Shown: positions 19,219 to 31,860, numbered from the stretch's first letter. The stretch: 64,000 bases of DNA from Azospirillum sp. 47_25 (GCA_001917125.1 MNTU01000037.1:19481-83480), one strand, 5' to 3'. Numbers and translations are program-made. The notes: generated from the sequence alone by a model not told the origin.

Positions 19219-20268
19219 ATGACTGAGACATCGATTATCCCCGTTTTTTTCGCCACGGATGAAAATTACGTGCCTTACCTGGGCGTTTCGCTGCAATCGC
19301 TGATTGCTCATACGGCCCATAATAAACAATACGAAATCTACATTCTGCACGATTCGCTGTCTGAACATGCCCGACAGCAACTCCGCGAATTCAAGCAGAA
19401 AAACGTCAATATTTCCTTTCTCAAAGTAAGCGACCATCTTCAGCAATACCAATCCCGCCTGAAAAACAATCTGGCTTTCTGGAATCAGCCGACCTATTAT
19501 CGCCTGGCTCTGCCCCTGCTGACAGCAAACTACGACAAAATTCTTTACTGCGACTGCGATACGGTTTTCCTTGACGATGTCGCCCGTCTCTACGAGCAGG
19601 ACATCAAAGACAACTACCTGCTTGCGGTTCAGGATGCCGACCACCCCTATTATATTCCCGAACGCATCGAACAGATGAAAACGGAATTAAAATTAGCCGA
19701 TACCAGCCGTTATTTTAACGCCGGCATTTTGGTAATGAACGTCGCCCTGATGCGGCAAAACAACTTGTTTGACCGTTTTATTGAGCTGCGGGAAACGATT
19801 AAATACCTGCCATACCATGACCAGGATATTTTAAACAGCGCCTGCCGCGACAAAATAAAATATCTTTCCCGGCGTTATAATTACCAATGGCATTTGGATT
19901 TCTTTTACAATGATCCCGAAGCGGCCCAAGCATACCGCCGGAATATCGAACCGGCGATTGTGCATTTTACCTCCCATATCAAACCATGGAACGAACCCAA
20001 ACGCGAATTTGCCGACAAATTTTGGTACTATGCCCGCCAAACGCCCTTTTATGAAGAAATTCTGTTCCGCAGCATCGCCAAACAAAAACTCGGAATTGAT
20101 TACACGGAAATTGCCGCCGCCACCAACCGCAAAGACTGCCTCAGCCTGCTGCGCCGATATAAGTTCATTGCCTTCTTCGGCCTTGGCAGTACCCGCAAAA
20201 AATATAAACAAAAGGTCAAAACGCTCAAGCAGCTCCTGCGAAACACCGCAGCATTATGCCGCCTGTAA
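19219..20268 (+). CDS. glycosyltransferase family 8 protein (LPS-type)
   Basis: A cytoplasmic retaining glycosyltransferase of the GT8 family, related to lipopolysaccharide glucosyl- and galactosyltransferases; 349 residues. The N-terminus IPVFFATDENYVPYLGVSLQ, the metal-binding DxD in YCDCDTVFLDD (about residue 113) and the later FNAGILVMN and LPYHDQDILN are typical. It is likely to modify an outer-membrane or surface glycan; acceptor and sugar cannot be read. It is a monocistronic gene with its own terminator. Confidence 0.9.
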   Translation: MTETSIIPVFFATDENYVPYLGVSLQSLIAHTAHNKQYEIYILHDSLSEHARQQLREFKQKNVNISFLKVSDHLQQYQSRLKNNLAFWNQPTYYRLALPLLTANYDKILYCDCDTVFLDDVARLYEQDIKDNYLLAVQDADHPYYIPERIEQMKTELKLADTSRYFNAGILVMNVALMRQNNLFDRFIELRETIKYLPYHDQDILNSACRDKIKYLSRRYNYQWHLDFFYNDPEAAQAYRRNIEPAIVHFTSHIKPWNEPKREFADKFWYYARQTPFYEEILFRSIAKQKLGIDYTEIAAATNRKDCLSLLRRYKFIAFFGLGSTRKKYKQKVKTLKQLLRNTAALCRL

Positions 20269-20271
20269 ATC

Positions 20272-20300
20272 AAAAGCCCGCCTCAATGACGGGCTTTTCT
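20272..20300 (+). terminator. intrinsic terminator after the GT8 gene
   Basis: Stem AAAAGCCCG / CGGGCTTTT with a nine-base loop, just after the stop codon. Confidence 0.85.
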
Positions 20301-20476
20301 TGTATTTGGCAGAAGTACATGATTGCTAAGTAAAAATAACAACGATTTGTTATTTTTATCTGTAAAATCTTGGCTATCTTATTAAACAAGCCAGCAAACG
20401 CTGTCAAACGAAATTAGATACCCAAGTGCAGCTTTCGGCCCGAAGACAACGCACCAATCGACCATTATACAAGTTT

Positions 20477-21115
20477 TTACTGAAGGTTGATGAGCGTGAT
20501 TTCCACCCGCCTGTTCTGTTCTCTGCCGGCTGCCGTTGCATTGGAGGCAATCGGATTATTCGGTCCCATTCCGGTTACCGACAAACGGTTAGCCGCCACA
20601 CCGCGATTTTGCAGATAAGTTGCAACCGCCTGCGCGCGCTTCAACGACAGTTGATTATTATAGGCAACCGTCCCCGTATTGTCGGTATAGCCGACAATCT
20701 GAACCGCCGTTTTATTATATTCTTTAATAACCTTGGCTACAGAATCCAACACCCGGTTAAAGGATGTTTGGAAAACAGCAGAATCTGTCGCAAAAGTAAT
20801 ATTGCTCGGCATAATCAAACGCACCTGTCCGTTCATTTCCTGAACCTGAACACCGGTGCCGACCAGTTCCTGACGCAGTCTGCGGGCCTGAATATCCATA
20901 TAACCGCCGGTAGCCGCACCGCCGGCCGCACCGATGCCGGCACCGATTAAAGCGCCTTTTTCACCGCCGACCAATGCGCCGATACCCGCTCCGGCAACCG
21001 CTCCGATACCTGTTCCCCACGCTGTTTTGGAAACCTTGCTCTCCCCGGTATAGGGATCAGTTGCGCAAGCCGCCAGCAAAGACAGTACCGCAACAGACAT
21101 AATCAGTTTTTTCAT
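20477..21115 (-). CDS. OmpA-family outer-membrane lipoprotein (YiaD-like)
   Basis: A 212-residue lipoprotein: signal peptide with lipobox LLAACA (Cys at about residue 18). A glycine-zipper region (GAVAGAGIGALVGGEKGALI) follows, then a C-terminal OmpA peptidoglycan-binding domain at about residues 95-210 with VGYTDNTGTVAYNNQLSLKR and NRRVEI. By family it anchors the outer membrane to peptidoglycan. A TAAGGAG-type ribosome site (AAAGGAGATAAGAAG) precedes the start. Confidence 0.92.
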   Translation of the reverse strand: MKKLIMSVAVLSLLAACATDPYTGESKVSKTAWGTGIGAVAGAGIGALVGGEKGALIGAGIGAAGGAATGGYMDIQARRLRQELVGTGVQVQEMNGQVRLIMPSNITFATDSAVFQTSFNRVLDSVAKVIKEYNKTAVQIVGYTDNTGTVAYNNQLSLKRAQAVATYLQNRGVAANRLSVTGMGPNNPIASNATAAGREQNRRVEITLINLQ

Positions 21116-21220
21116 CTTCTTATCTCCTTTTGTTAAACTGTCATTACTTTACTTTTTCCGCCGCCAAAAAACAAGCCATTTTATAAAGCAGCAAAAATTT
21201 TCGGCTGAAATTCCCTATAC

Positions 21221-21249
21221 AAAAAACCCTGTGAGAAAATCTCACAGGG
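21221..21249 (-). terminator. intrinsic terminator after the small unknown gene
   Basis: Perfect 10-bp stem CCCTGTGAGA / TCTCACAGGG with AAA loop; on the minus strand it is followed by TTTTTT. It lies between the yiaD-like gene and the gene at 21278. Confidence 0.85.
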
Positions 21250-21277
21250 CTTGTAATGCTTTTTTCTGGCTTAAGCT

Positions 21278-21580
21278 TTACTTAAAACATGGTGCTGCGA
21301 CTTTGACCAACATTTTCCAAAACTCCGACAGCAGAATTCTTCGCTGAATATCCTGCTTGCCGATTCCTTCCAAATGCGAAGCTTCATAACCGGCAGCCAT
21401 TTGATGACGGCTGATACGCGTTCGCAGCAACAGACGCTGATACTTCGTCAAACCGCGAATGTACTCGGCAACTTCTTCGGCTTCAAGATTAATAACCTGA
21501 ACGTAAGCACCGTTCTGAAAACTTACCACCTGAGGCTTATTCTCCTCGAGAAGGCCTCCCAAAAATTCTTTAGCATTCAT
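21278..21580 (-). CDS. hypothetical protein
   Basis: About 100 residues, not recognised. The protein from MNAKEFLGGLLEEN has a short hydrophobic start, an acidic middle (NLEAEEVAEYIRGLTKYQ) and an Arg-rich section (RLLLRTRISRHQMAA). No ribosome site is clear at either possible start; an upstream start at 21652 would add a hydrophobic stretch. It sits between the rpoC terminator and its own terminator, so it is a single-gene unit. No catalytic motif is seen. Confidence 0.5.
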   Translation of the reverse strand: MNAKEFLGGLLEENKPQVVSFQNGAYVQVINLEAEEVAEYIRGLTKYQRLLLRTRISRHQMAAGYEASHLEGIGKQDIQRRILLSEFWKMLVKVAAPCFK

Positions 21581-21745
21581 AACTAAAAAAAATTTTAAAA
21601 CGTTAATAATATATAATAAACCGCCGTAACGCGGTAAATATCCCAATAGCATCTAAATAATTTTGAATTAAGATAACTATAGTCGGTTAAATTCTGATAA
21701 TCAAGAACAAATTTTGTCCATATACCGTTTTCTCACTCGGCAAAC

Positions 21746-21779
21746 AAAAAGGGTTCTGAAAAAATCAGAGCCCTTTTTG
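21746..21779 (-). terminator. intrinsic terminator after rpoC
   Basis: AAAAAGGGTTCTGA pairs with TCAGAGCCCTTTTT (one G-T pair) around an A-rich loop; the T run is on the minus-strand side after the rpoC stop. Confidence 0.85.
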
Positions 21780-21797
21780 TTAAATAAGGTTTGACCC

Positions 21798-24700
21798 CTA
21801 TTCGGCAGAAGATTCGTCAGTGCCGGTTGCGGCAACAGCGGCATGCTGTTCCAACTGAGCCTGAGCTGCCTCTTCCTTGAGCGACAGAATTTCCTTGTCG
21901 TTCTGGGCGGCAACCTTCTTCAGTGCCCGCAGAACCGTACCGGTACCGGCCGGAATCAAACGACCGACGATAACGTTCTCTTTCAGACCGCTCAGTTTGT
22001 CAACCTTGCCCTCAACCGCAGCTTCGGTCAGAACACGGGTCGTCTCCTGGAACGATGCGGCTGAAATGAAGGACTTGGTCTGCAACGAAGCCTTGGTAAT
22101 ACCGAGCAGGATCGGATCGGCCTGAGCCGGTGTTCCGTTCTCGGCAATAACTTTGGCATTTTCGGCCTCAAACACGTCACGGTCAACCTGCTCGCCGATC
22201 AGGAAAGTTGTGTCTCCCGGAACGGTGACTTCAACCTTGCGCAGCATCTGCGAAACGATAACTTCAATATGCTTATCGTTAATCTTAACGCCTTGCAGAC
22301 GGTAAACGTCCTGAACTTCCTTAACCAGATATTCAGCCAGTTTCTCAACCCCGAGAACACGCAGAATATCATGCGGCGCCGGAGTACCTTCAACCAGCAT
22401 ATCGCCTTTCTTGACAATATCGCCGTCCTGAACCACCAGATGGCGGCCTTTCGGAATCAGATATTCAATCGGTTCGCCTTTCTGCGGCACAACCGTAATC
22501 CGCTGTTTGGCCTTGTAGTCCTTGCCGAATTCAACCATACCGTCAATGTCGGAAATAATTGCGGCATCTTTCGGACGGCGGGCTTCAAACAGCTCGGCAA
22601 CGCGCGGCAGACCGCCGGTAATATCTTTAGTCTTGGAGCTTTCCCGCGGAATACGCGCGATAACGTCACCGACTTTGACTTCCGCACCGTTGTCAACGGT
22701 CAGAATGGCGTCAACCGACAGATAATAGCGGACTTCCTTACCGTTATCATAAGTAACCGGTTTGCCTTTGGCATCTTTCAGCATAATGCTCGGTTTCAAA
22801 CCGGCGCTGCTGGAATTTGAACGCCAGTCAACAACCACCTTGGAAACGATACCGGTCGTTTCGTCAACGGTTTCCTTAACCGAAACATTGTTGATGAGGT
22901 CAACCAGTTCGGCCTGACCGGCTTTTTCCGAAATAACCGGAATTGTAAACGGATCCCACTCGGCCACTTTCTGCCCCTTCTTAACCTTGGAGCCTTCGGC
23001 CGCCAAAATCTTGGTACCGTAAGGAACATGGTGGCGTGATTTTTCACGGCCCTGAGCATCCTCAATAACAATTTCGCAGTTACGCGACAGAACAATGCCG
23101 TTGCCCTCGGAATCGATAACCAGATGTTTGTTTTCCAGTTTCAGCACACCGGCAAACGGAACTTCAACCGAAGCCTGTTCGGCAGACTTGGAAGCCGCAC
23201 CACCGATGTGGAAGGTTCTCATCGTCAGCTGGGTACCCGGTTCACCGATTGACTGAGCCGCAATGACACCGACGGCTTCACCGATATTAACCGGCGTACC
23301 GCGAGCCAGGTCACGGCCGTAGCAGGCAGCACAAATGCCGTTCTCGGCTTCACAGGTCAGAACCGAACGGATTTTAACCTGTTCAACACCGGCAGCTTCA
23401 ACGACTTCAACATCGTTCTCGTCAATCAGTTTGCCTTTGTGAACCAGAACTTCACCGGTTTCAGGATGAATAATGTCTTCCTGAATGGTACGGCCCAGAA
23501 TACGTTCGCCGATGGAAACGATAACGTTACCGCCGTCAACAACCGGACGGACGATAATGCCGCGCTCGGTGCCGCAGTCGGTTTCGGTAACGACAACGTC
23601 TTGAGCAACGTCAACCAAACGACGGGTCAGATAACCGGAGTTAGCGGTCTTCAAGGCCGTATCCGCCAAACCTTTACGGGCACCGTGGGTAGAATTGAAG
23701 TATTCCAACACCGTCAGGCCTTCTTTAAAGTTTGAAATAATCGGCTGTTCAATAATTTCGCCGCTCGGTTTGGCCATCAAACCGCGCATACCGGCAACCT
23801 GACGCATTTGGGCGGCAGAACCGCGGGCACCGGAGTGAGCCATCATATAAACCGAGTTGATGTAACCATGGTCGATTTTGGAAATGTTCTTCATCATTTC
23901 GTCAGCGACCTTATCCGTGCAGGCAGCCCAGATATCGATAACCTTGTTGTACTTTTCGCCTTTGGTAATCAAACCGTTCTGATACTGCTGTTCAAATTCC
24001 TTAACCTGTTTTTCGGTCTCGGCAATCAGTTCTTTCTTGGCATCAGGAACAATCAGGTCGTCCTTACCGAAAGAAATACCGGCCTTGCAGGCATTGGTAA
24101 AGCCTAAGGTCATAATCTTGTCAACAAACAAGACGGTTTCCTTCTGGCCGCAGTGACGGTAAACGATGTCAATGATTTCACCGATTTCCTTCTTACGAAT
24201 CAAACGGTTAACCAAAGAGAACGGTACGTTTTTATGTTTCGGCAAAATCTGCGAAACGATAATACGTCCGGCCGTGGTTTCAACCAAACCGTATTTCAGT
24301 TCCCCATTGTCATCGACATATTCCATCCGGCATTTGATTTTGGCGTGCATATCAAGGAATTTATTGTCCAAAGCCATCTGAACTTCGTCAAAATCGGCAT
24401 AGACGGAGCCTTCGCCGGCAACACCTTCAGCCTCGTAGGTCAGGTAATAGATACCCAGCACCATATCTTGGGACGGAACCACAATCGGTTTGCCCGAAGC
24501 AGGAGACAAAATGTTGTTGGTAGACATCATCAGCACGCGGGCTTCCAACTGAGCCTCAACCGACAACGGAACGTGAACGGCCATTTGGTCACCGTCGAAG
24601 TCGGCGTTGAACGCGGTACAAACCAGCGGATGCAGATGGATAGCTTTACCTTCGACCAGAACCGGTTCAAAAGCCTGAATACCCAAACGGTGCAACGTCG

Positions 24701-25982
24701 GAGCACGGTTCAGCAAAACCGGATGTTCGCGAATGACTTCTTCCAGAATATCCCAAACTTCCGGACGTTCTTTTTCAACCATGCGTTTGGCCGCTTTAAT
24801 CGTCGTTGCGTGTCCGTACAGTTCCAGTTTGGCATAGACGAAAGGCTTAAACAGTTCCAGAGCCATCTTCTTCGGCAAACCGCACTGGTGCAGTTTCAAT
24901 TCCGGACCGACGGTAATAACCGAACGGCCTGAATAGTCAACACGTTTACCCAACAGGTTCTGACGGAAACGACCCTGCTTACCTTTCAGCATATCCGACA
25001 GGGATTTCAGCGGACGTTTGTTGGTACCGGTAATCGCACGGGCGCGACGACCGTTGTCAAACAAAGCATCGACCGATTCCTGCAGCATGCGTTTTTCGTT
25101 GCGGATAATGATATCCGGCGCATGCAGTTCGATTAATCTCTTCAGACGGTTGTTGCGGTTAATGACGCGGCGGTACAAATCGTTCAAATCCGAAGTTGCA
25201 AACCGACCGCCGTCCAGCGGAACCAGCGGACGCAGTTCAGGCGGAATAACCGGCAGAACATCCAGAATCATCCATTCCGGCTTGGTATTCGAATCAATGA
25301 ATGCCTCAATGATCTTCAAACGTTTAATCAGCTTTTTGCGTTTGGCTTCGGAACTGCTGTCCTTCAGCTCTTCGCGAATAGCCTTGCGTTCGGCTTCCAA
25401 ATCAATCTGAGACAGAATTTCTTTCAAAGCCTCGGCACCGATGCCGGCCCGGAAAGAATCTTCACCGTATTCGTCAATAGCTTCCTGATACTGTTCTTCG
25501 CTCAGCAACTCATTGACTGACAACGGAGTCAATCCCGGTTCAATAACGATGTAGCTTTCGAAATACAAAACGCGTTCCAAAGACTTCATCGGAATATCGG
25601 TAATCAGCGCAATGCGGGACGGCAGAGACTTCAGGAACCAGATATGCGCAACCGGCGCCGCCAGTTCAATATGTCCCATACGTTCACGACGAACTTTTGA
25701 CAAGGTAACTTCCACGCCGCACTTTTCGCAGACAACGCCGCGATATTTCATGCGTTTGTATTTGCCGCACAAGCATTCGTAGTCTTTAACCGGACCGAAG
25801 ATGCGGGCGCAGAACAAACCGTCCCGCTCCGGCTTAAATGTACGATAGTTAATCGTCTCCGGCTTTTTGACCTCGCCGTATGACCAGGAACGAATCTGTT
25901 CAGGCGAAGCAATCGAGATTTTAATTTGGTCAAAGGATTCGGCTGAAACCTGCTGGCCAAAAAATTTCATAATATCATTCAT
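21798..25982 (-). CDS. rpoC: RNA polymerase beta' subunit
   Basis: The 1394-residue catalytic subunit of RNA polymerase. The N-terminal zinc finger ([20 protein letters not shown]), the absolutely conserved Mg-binding [12 protein letters not shown] and the second zinc cluster ([19 protein letters not shown]) are all visible. It follows rpoB after 20 bp with AAGGAG upstream of its ATG. The C-terminus is Gln/Glu-rich. Confidence 0.99.
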   Translation of the reverse strand: MNDIMKFFGQQVSAESFDQIKISIASPEQIRSWSYGEVKKPETINYRTFKPERDGLFCARIFGPVKDYECLCGKYKRMKYRGVVCEKCGVEVTLSKVRRERMGHIELAAPVAHIWFLKSLPSRIALITDIPMKSLERVLYFESYIVIEPGLTPLSVNELLSEEQYQEAIDEYGEDSFRAGIGAEALKEILSQIDLEAERKAIREELKDSSSEAKRKKLIKRLKIIEAFIDSNTKPEWMILDVLPVIPPELRPLVPLDGGRFATSDLNDLYRRVINRNNRLKRLIELHAPDIIIRNEKRMLQESVDALFDNGRRARAITGTNKRPLKSLSDMLKGKQGRFRQNLLGKRVDYSGRSVITVGPELKLHQCGLPKKMALELFKPFVYAKLELYGHATTIKAAKRMVEKERPEVWDILEEVIREHPVLLNRAPTLHRLGIQAFEPVLVEGKAIHLHPLVCTAFNADFDGDQMAVHVPLSVEAQLEARVLMMSTNNILSPASGKPIVVPSQDMVLGIYYLTYEAEGVAGEGSVYADFDEVQMALDNKFLDMHAKIKCRMEYVDDNGELKYGLVETTAGRIIVSQILPKHKNVPFSLVNRLIRKKEIGEIIDIVYRHCGQKETVLFVDKIMTLGFTNACKAGISFGKDDLIVPDAKKELIAETEKQVKEFEQQYQNGLITKGEKYNKVIDIWAACTDKVADEMMKNISKIDHGYINSVYMMAHSGARGSAAQMRQVAGMRGLMAKPSGEIIEQPIISNFKEGLTVLEYFNSTHGARKGLADTALKTANSGYLTRRLVDVAQDVVVTETDCGTERGIIVRPVVDGGNVIVSIGERILGRTIQEDIIHPETGEVLVHKGKLIDENDVEVVEAAGVEQVKIRSVLTCEAENGICAACYGRDLARGTPVNIGEAVGVIAAQSIGEPGTQLTMRTFHIGGAASKSAEQASVEVPFAGVLKLENKHLVIDSEGNGIVLSRNCEIVIEDAQGREKSRHHVPYGTKILAAEGSKVKKGQKVAEWDPFTIPVISEKAGQAELVDLINNVSVKETVDETTGIVSKVVVDWRSNSSSAGLKPSIMLKDAKGKPVTYDNGKEVRYYLSVDAILTVDNGAEVKVGDVIARIPRESSKTKDITGGLPRVAELFEARRPKDAAIISDIDGMVEFGKDYKAKQRITVVPQKGEPIEYLIPKGRHLVVQDGDIVKKGDMLVEGTPAPHDILRVLGVEKLAEYLVKEVQDVYRLQGVKINDKHIEVIVSQMLRKVEVTVPGDTTFLIGEQVDRDVFEAENAKVIAENGTPAQADPILLGITKASLQTKSFISAASFQETTRVLTEAAVEGKVDKLSGLKENVIVGRLIPAGTGTVLRALKKVAAQNDKEILSLKEEAAQAQLEQHAAVAATGTDESSAE

Positions 25983-26002
25983 ATTCGTAAAACTCCTTTA
26001 CC

Positions 26003-29000
26003 TTAAACTTCTTCGTTCAACAATTCGACATTGAGGCAGAGAGATTTGATTTCTTTAACCAAAACGTTAAAGGATTCCGGAACGCCGGCTTCAAATCCGT
26101 CATCGCCGCGGACGATTGCTTCATAAACCTTGGTACGGCCGTTGACGTCATCGGATTTAACGGTCAGCATTTCCTGCAAGGTGTAGGCAGCGCCATATGC
26201 CTGCAGAGCCCAAACTTCCATTTCACCAAAACGTTGTCCGCCGAATTGAGCTTTACCACCCAGCGGCTGCTGGGTAACCAGGCTGTACGGACCGACCGAA
26301 CGGGCGTGCATCTTTTCGTCAACGATGTGGTGCAGTTTAATCATATAAATCGTACCGACGGTAACCTTACGGTCAAACTTCTCACCGGTGCGGCCGTCAT
26401 ACAGGTCAATCTGACCTGAAGTCGGCAAACCTGCCAGTTCCAGCATGTTGTTGATATCGTCTTCATGAGCGCCGTCAAAGACCGGTGTAGCCATCGGCAC
26501 GCCGTTTTTGAGGTTGGAAATCATTTCCAGCTTCTCGGCTTCATTCATCGGCTCAATATCATTTTTATACTGCTTTTCACCGTAAATTGCCTTCAGTTTG
26601 GCATTGAGTTCGTCAATGGTTTTCTCGCCGCGCTTATACTGTTCGCACATCTCGTTCAGCTGTTTGCCCAGCTCGCTGGCAGCCCAGCCAAGGTGCGTTT
26701 CCAGAATTTGTCCGACATTCATACGGGAAGGCACGCCCAACGGGTTCAACACGATGTCAACCGGGGTGCCGTCTTCCATATACGGCATATCCTGCAACGG
26801 CAGAACGCGGGAAATCGTACCTTTGTTACCGTGGCGTCCGGCAATCTTATCGCCGGTTTGAATTTTACGCTTGGTCGCAATGAAGACTTTAACCATCTTC
26901 AAAACGCCCGGCAGCAAATCATCGCCGCGCTGTACTTTTTCAACCTTGTTTTCAAAGTGTTTCTGAACCTTTTCGACGCGGGCGTCAAAAGCAGCCAGAA
27001 ATTCTTCGATACGGGCCATGACTTCTTCGTCTTTAACCACAATCTTACGCCACTGTGAAGACGGAACGGCAGACAGAACCTCTTCGGTAATCGTCGCATT
27101 CTTGGCAATGCCCTTTGGCGCGTCAACCACTTTCTGTCCCATCAGCATCGACTGCAGACGAGCTTCGAAAGAACGGCGGATGATTGCGATTTCATCATCA
27201 CGGTCTTTGGCCAGCTGGGAGATTTCTTCCTGCTCAATGGACAGTGCACGTTCATCCTTTTCGACACCGCGGCGTGAAAAGACATGAACGTCAACCACGA
27301 TGCCTTCAATACCCGGCTGAACACGCAGGGAAGTATCGCGAACGTCACTGGCTTTTTCGCCGAAGATGGCGCGCAGCAGTTTCTCTTCCGGCGTAACCGG
27401 AGATTCGCCTTTCGGAGTCACCTTGCCGACCAGAATATCGCCGGCCTTGACTTCCGCGCCGATGTAAACAATACCGGCTTCATCCAGATTGCGCAGGGCT
27501 TCTTCACCGACGTTCGGAATATCGCGGGTGATTTCTTCCTGCCCCAGCTTGGTGTCACGGGCCATAACTTCAAATTCTTCGATATGCAGTGAAGTCAGCA
27601 CGTCATTACGGGAGATGTTTTCTGACAGCAGAATGGCATCTTCGTAGTTCAAACCGTTCCACGGCATAAAGGCAACCAGCAGATTGCGTCCCAGAGCCAG
27701 CTCGCCCATATCGGTGCACGGACCGTCGGCCATAATGTCGCCGGCTTTGACATGGTCGCCGACTTTAACCAGCGGAACCTGATTGATACAGGTATTCTGG
27801 TTGGAGCGGCGGAACTTCTGCAATTTATAAATTTCAACACCGGCATCGGCCACATTGTCGTTCAAAGAACGAACAACGATACGGTTGGCATCGACGGCAT
27901 CGACAATACCGTCATATTTGGCAACGACAGTTGCACCGGAATCTTTGGCCACCGTTGCTTCCATACCGGTACCGACCAGCGGAGCTTCCGAACGCAGCAA
28001 AGGCACACCTTGGCGCTGCATGTTCGCACCCATCAACGCACGGTTCGCGTCATCGTTTTCCAGGAACGGAATCAACGCAGTAGCGACCGAAACCAATTGT
28101 TGCGGAGAAACGTCGATGAAATCGACTTCTTCCGGATGAGCAAATTCAAATTCACCGGCTTTGCGGCAGGCAATCAGGTCATTTTCAAAATGGCCGTCAT
28201 CTTTAACCTTGGCATTAGCCTCGGCAATTTTGAACTTGCCTTCTTCATTGGCGGACAGATAGACAACTTCATTGGTAACCACGCCGTTGACAACCTTGCG
28301 GTACGGGCATTCGATAAAGCCGTATTTGTTAATGCGGGCATAGGTTGACAACGAGTTAATCAAACCAATGTTCGGACCTTCCGGCGTTTCAATCGGGCAG
28401 ATACGTCCGTAGTGGGTCGGATGCACGTCGCGGACTTCAAAACCTGCACGGTCACGGGACAAACCGCCCGGCCCCAAAGCAGACAAACGGCGCTTATGCG
28501 TAATTTCCGACAACGGGTTATTCTGATCCATAAACTGAGACAGCTGAGAAGAACCGAAGAATTCGCGGATAACCGACGCAATCGGCTTGGCATTGACCAA
28601 ATCCTGCGGTTTAACGTTATTCAGCGATTCGGAGCTCATTCTTTCGCGAATGGCGCGTTCCATACGCAACAATCCCATACGATACTGATTTTCCATCAAT
28701 TCGCCGACCGAACGGACACGACGGTTGCCGAGGTGGTCAATATCGTCAACTTCCCCTTTGCCGTCACGCAGTTCAACCAAACGCTTGACAATACGCAGAA
28801 TATCGTCTTTACGCAGCGTGCGGTAAGTATCCGGCGCATCTTCAAAAGAAATGTCCAAAGCAACATTCATCTTCACACGACCGACAGACGACAGGTCATA
28901 ACGGTCATTGTCAAAGAACAGGGAACGGAACAGCTGATCAGCCGTTTCATAGGTAGGCGGTTCACCCGGACGCATAACGCGATAGATATCCAGCAAAGCT

Positions 29001-30178
29001 TCTTCGCGGTTATGGTTTTTGTCTGCTTCCAGCGTATTGCGGATATACGGGCCGACATTAACGTTGTCAATGTAAAGAACCTTGATTTCGCCGACTTTTG
29101 CCGCCGAAATATTGGTCAGAACTTCTTCATTCAGTTCAGCACCGGCATCTGCAATAATTTCACCGGTTTTCGGATTGATGACTGCAGTCGCCAAAAATTT
29201 GCCAAACAGCTGATCCGGGCTGACTTTATAGAATTCCAACCCTTCATCGGCCAGTTTCTGAGCCGAACGCGGCGTCAGTTTTTTGCCTTTTTCCCAAACG
29301 GTTTCGCCGGTTTTGGTATTAACCAGATCGAAATCAAATTTAACGCCTTTCATACGCTCCGGCAGGAATTTGACTTTCCAGGCCTTTTTGTCGGCAACAT
29401 AAGTGTCAACATCATAGAAATAGCTCAGAATTTCTTCTTTATCCATTCCTTTGATTTCGGACGGATCGATTTTTTTGCCCTGAGCTTTCAGTTCTTTGAT
29501 TTTGTCTTCGGTTTCTTTGGAATACAAAGAATACAGAATGGAAGTAACCGGCAGCTTGCGGCGACGGTCGATGCGGGCATAAACCAAATCTTTGGCATCA
29601 AATTCAAAATCGAGCCAGGAACCGCGATAAGGAATAATGCGGGCCGCAAACAGATATTTACCGGAAGCAACGGTCTTGCCTTTGTCATGATCAAAGAACA
29701 CACCCGGAGAACGGTGCATCTGTGAAACGACGACACGCTCGGTACCGTTGAAAATAAACGTACCTTTATCGGTCATCAGCGGAATATCGCCCATATAAAC
29801 ATCCTGCTCTTTGATGTCATGGATTGATTTGGCTCCGGTAGCCTCATCAATATCCCAAACGACCAGACGCAGCGTTGCCTTAACCGGAGCGGCATAAGTC
29901 ATATCACGCTTAATGCACTCGTCAACATCATATTTCGGCTCTTCGAGTTCGTATTTGACAAACTCCAGTTCGCCGCTGCCTGAAAAATCTTTAATGGGGA
30001 AAATAGATTTAAATACTTCTTCCAACCCGAATTCGCACTGCCCTTTTTCTTTATCGGATTCGATAAAATCAGCATAGGAACCGGTTTGAACTTCGATTAA
30101 ACTCGGCATATCCGACACGGCATCGATTCGGCCGAAGTTTCTTCTTACACGTCTCTTGCTCGTATAAGATTCTTTCAT
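26003..30178 (-). CDS. rpoB: RNA polymerase beta subunit
   Basis: The 1391-residue beta subunit. The rifampicin-pocket region is visible as [20 protein letters not shown] and [20 protein letters not shown], carrying the normal Asp, His and Ser positions, so no resistance substitution is apparent by eye. The C-terminal [18 protein letters not shown] contact region is present. It lies downstream of rplL across a 400-bp gap that contains a hairpin, and directly upstream of rpoC. Confidence 0.99.
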   Translation of the reverse strand: MKESYTSKRRVRRNFGRIDAVSDMPSLIEVQTGSYADFIESDKEKGQCEFGLEEVFKSIFPIKDFSGSGELEFVKYELEEPKYDVDECIKRDMTYAAPVKATLRLVVWDIDEATGAKSIHDIKEQDVYMGDIPLMTDKGTFIFNGTERVVVSQMHRSPGVFFDHDKGKTVASGKYLFAARIIPYRGSWLDFEFDAKDLVYARIDRRRKLPVTSILYSLYSKETEDKIKELKAQGKKIDPSEIKGMDKEEILSYFYDVDTYVADKKAWKVKFLPERMKGVKFDFDLVNTKTGETVWEKGKKLTPRSAQKLADEGLEFYKVSPDQLFGKFLATAVINPKTGEIIADAGAELNEEVLTNISAAKVGEIKVLYIDNVNVGPYIRNTLEADKNHNREEALLDIYRVMRPGEPPTYETADQLFRSLFFDNDRYDLSSVGRVKMNVALDISFEDAPDTYRTLRKDDILRIVKRLVELRDGKGEVDDIDHLGNRRVRSVGELMENQYRMGLLRMERAIRERMSSESLNNVKPQDLVNAKPIASVIREFFGSSQLSQFMDQNNPLSEITHKRRLSALGPGGLSRDRAGFEVRDVHPTHYGRICPIETPEGPNIGLINSLSTYARINKYGFIECPYRKVVNGVVTNEVVYLSANEEGKFKIAEANAKVKDDGHFENDLIACRKAGEFEFAHPEEVDFIDVSPQQLVSVATALIPFLENDDANRALMGANMQRQGVPLLRSEAPLVGTGMEATVAKDSGATVVAKYDGIVDAVDANRIVVRSLNDNVADAGVEIYKLQKFRRSNQNTCINQVPLVKVGDHVKAGDIMADGPCTDMGELALGRNLLVAFMPWNGLNYEDAILLSENISRNDVLTSLHIEEFEVMARDTKLGQEEITRDIPNVGEEALRNLDEAGIVYIGAEVKAGDILVGKVTPKGESPVTPEEKLLRAIFGEKASDVRDTSLRVQPGIEGIVVDVHVFSRRGVEKDERALSIEQEEISQLAKDRDDEIAIIRRSFEARLQSMLMGQKVVDAPKGIAKNATITEEVLSAVPSSQWRKIVVKDEEVMARIEEFLAAFDARVEKVQKHFENKVEKVQRGDDLLPGVLKMVKVFIATKRKIQTGDKIAGRHGNKGTISRVLPLQDMPYMEDGTPVDIVLNPLGVPSRMNVGQILETHLGWAASELGKQLNEMCEQYKRGEKTIDELNAKLKAIYGEKQYKNDIEPMNEAEKLEMISNLKNGVPMATPVFDGAHEDDINNMLELAGLPTSGQIDLYDGRTGEKFDRKVTVGTIYMIKLHHIVDEKMHARSVGPYSLVTQQPLGGKAQFGGQRFGEMEVWALQAYGAAYTLQEMLTVKSDDVNGRTKVYEAIVRGDDGFEAGVPESFNVLVKEIKSLCLNVELLNEEV

Positions 30179-30528
30179 TGTGCTTTCATCCCTAGGTTAC
30201 AAATCCGCACCAATCCTGCCATGATTGCCATGAACCCCGCGTGCGGAAGATTAAAAAATATCTTTTTTAAACAAACAGAATCTGCCAAACCCTCGGATAA
30301 AGACCCTCTTGGCACGATTCGGAAAATAATATTTTAGAAAAATCACTTCTTTCTATACCTTAGAGTCTAAAATTGCAACAGATTTTTCGCAAAATGAGTC
30401 AAGTTTTTTATCGCGACAATTAAGACATTTTTCACTTTTACCCATAGCAGCGATTCGTATTCAGCCCCTGCTGCGATTCGGATAGCAGTGCCGCCGTTTT
30501 CTGCAAAATTTTCACTGTTGCCCCAATA

Positions 30529-30557
30529 AAAAACTCCCGGAAAATCCGGGAGTTTTT
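30529..30557 (-). terminator. rplL-rpoB intergenic attenuator
   Basis: Perfect stem AAACTCCCGGA / TCCGGGAGTTT with a 3-base loop and flanking A/T runs directly after rplL. In many bacteria a partial terminator here sets the ratio of ribosomal protein to polymerase mRNA. The remaining about 350 bp up to rpoB show a twice-repeated GAATCGC-type segment but no gene. Confidence 0.75.
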
Positions 30558-30580
30558 ACAAAAGCTCAAAAGAAGCAAAA

Positions 30581-30955
30581 TTACTTCAATTCAACCTTAG
30601 CACCAGCTTCTTCAAGTTTCTTCTTGATTTCTTCAGCTTCAGCTTTCGGAGCTGCTTCTTTAACAGTCTTCGGAGCACCGTCAACCAAATCCTTGGCTTC
30701 TTTCAGACCCAGCTGGGTGATAGCGCGGATTTCTTTAATGACGTTGATCTTGTTGGCACCAGCTTCAACCAGAACGATATCAAACTCGTCTTTTTCTTCG
30801 GCAGCAGCGGCACCACCGGCGGCACCACCGGCAGCAACGGCAACGGCGGCAGCGGCAGAAACGCCCCATTTTTCTTCTAACATTTTTGACAGATCAGCAG
30901 CTTCCATAACGGTCAAAGCTGACAATTCATCTACTAATTTGGCTAAATCGGCCAT
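30581..30955 (-). CDS. rplL: 50S ribosomal protein L7/L12
   Basis: The 124-residue stalk protein recruiting translation factors. It has an N-terminal dimerisation part ([20 protein letters not shown]), an Ala/Gly-rich hinge and the C-terminal factor-binding domain ([38 protein letters not shown]). It is co-transcribed with rplJ, 171 bp upstream. Confidence 0.98.
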   Translation of the reverse strand: MADLAKLVDELSALTVMEAADLSKMLEEKWGVSAAAAVAVAAGGAAGGAAAAEEKDEFDIVLVEAGANKINVIKEIRAITQLGLKEAKDLVDGAPKTVKEAAPKAEAEEIKKKLEEAGAKVELK

Positions 30956-31126
30956 ATTTTTTCTCCAATAAATTAATTAAATCAATAAACTAAAAATTTA
31001 CTCGTTTTCCCTCTTTGGGAAAATTTTTGCTTTTAGGCGGATAATTGCGAAGTTATTTTTGAGCGCCGTGTAGAATAAACTACACAAGAGAAAAAATAAC
31101 CGGCAAGAACCGCATAAAAACGAAAA

Positions 31127-31609
31127 TTATGCGGCTTCTTTTTCGCTGTAAGCCTTCGTAACTCTCGCCAGCTGAGCTGCAGGAGCCTGCAACAGGCCGA
31201 TAATTTTGGCGCGCAGTTCGTCCATAGACGGAATGGTTGCCAAACGTTTAATCTCATCCAGAGAAAGAACGCCGGTTCCCATCGCACCGCCGACCAAAAT
31301 GAGTTTTTCATTGGTTTTAGCAAATTCGACACAAGCTTTGCAGGCTGAAATCGGGTCATTGGCGAACGCAATAGCGGTCGGTCCTTTGAACAGGTCAGCC
31401 AAAGATTCAAATTTTGTGCCTTTAAGAGCCAGACGAGTAATCCGATTTTTAGTAACTCTGAAACCTGCACCGGCTTTACGAACGTTGTTGCGCAGTTCCG
31501 AAACTTCTTTAACCGTCAAACCTTTATAGTGAGATACGACGATAACTTCGGCACCGTTAAACAACTCGTTTAATTCGCTGAGCAAGTCTGCTTTTTCTTC
31601 ACGGTTCAC
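31127..31609 (-). CDS. rplJ: 50S ribosomal protein L10
   Basis: The 160-residue stalk base protein that holds L7/L12. The N-terminal region NREEKADLLSELNELFNGAE and VVSHYKGLTVKEVSELR match the family. Translation begins at GTG, with GGAGACAATAA just upstream. The long leader upstream fits the autoregulated L10 mRNA. Confidence 0.97.
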   Translation of the reverse strand: MNREEKADLLSELNELFNGAEVIVVSHYKGLTVKEVSELRNNVRKAGAGFRVTKNRITRLALKGTKFESLADLFKGPTAIAFANDPISACKACVEFAKTNEKLILVGGAMGTGVLSLDEIKRLATIPSMDELRAKIIGLLQAPAAQLARVTKAYSEKEAA

Positions 31610-31611
31610 TT

Positions 31612-31860
31612 ATTGTCTCCACAATAAAACATCAAACTTCTTGATGTTGTTTTAACACTTACCAGTTTCACGCCACCGGCAGCTTCGGCACCAAGCCCTC
31701 GCCGCGAGCTTTGTCAAACTGAGACCTAATCTGTCCAGGAGAAAAGATATAAATTTACACTCACTCCCGTCTATGCAGGATATTTAGGGCTGTCAACAAC
31801 AACCACCTGCAGTCTTGGACAGTTTCAGAACGTTGCCGTTCCGAGAGCGGATTGGGAGGC
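31612..31860 (-). promoter_or_regulatory. rplJ leader (L10-type r-protein leader RNA)
   Basis: The 373-bp gap between rplA and rplJ contains, on the minus strand, CTGTCCAAGACTGCAGGTGG followed by CCTGCATAGACGGGAG, a pattern seen in the L10 leader of Alphaproteobacteria, and near its end a hairpin ACATCAA/TTGATGT (31629-31647) with T-rich flank. L10 binding to its leader represses rplJL translation in known systems; the exact fold here is inferred and best checked against the Rfam L10 leader model. Confidence 0.65.

Noticed and set aside
22269..24932. Long plus-strand open frames opposite rpoC and rpoB
   Set aside because: They are antisense shadows of highly conserved polymerase genes, with no ribosome sites and no recognisable domains.
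30179..30528. Possible gene between rplL and rpoB
   Set aside because: No open frame of useful length with a ribosome site; the gap fits a regulatory leader and attenuator.
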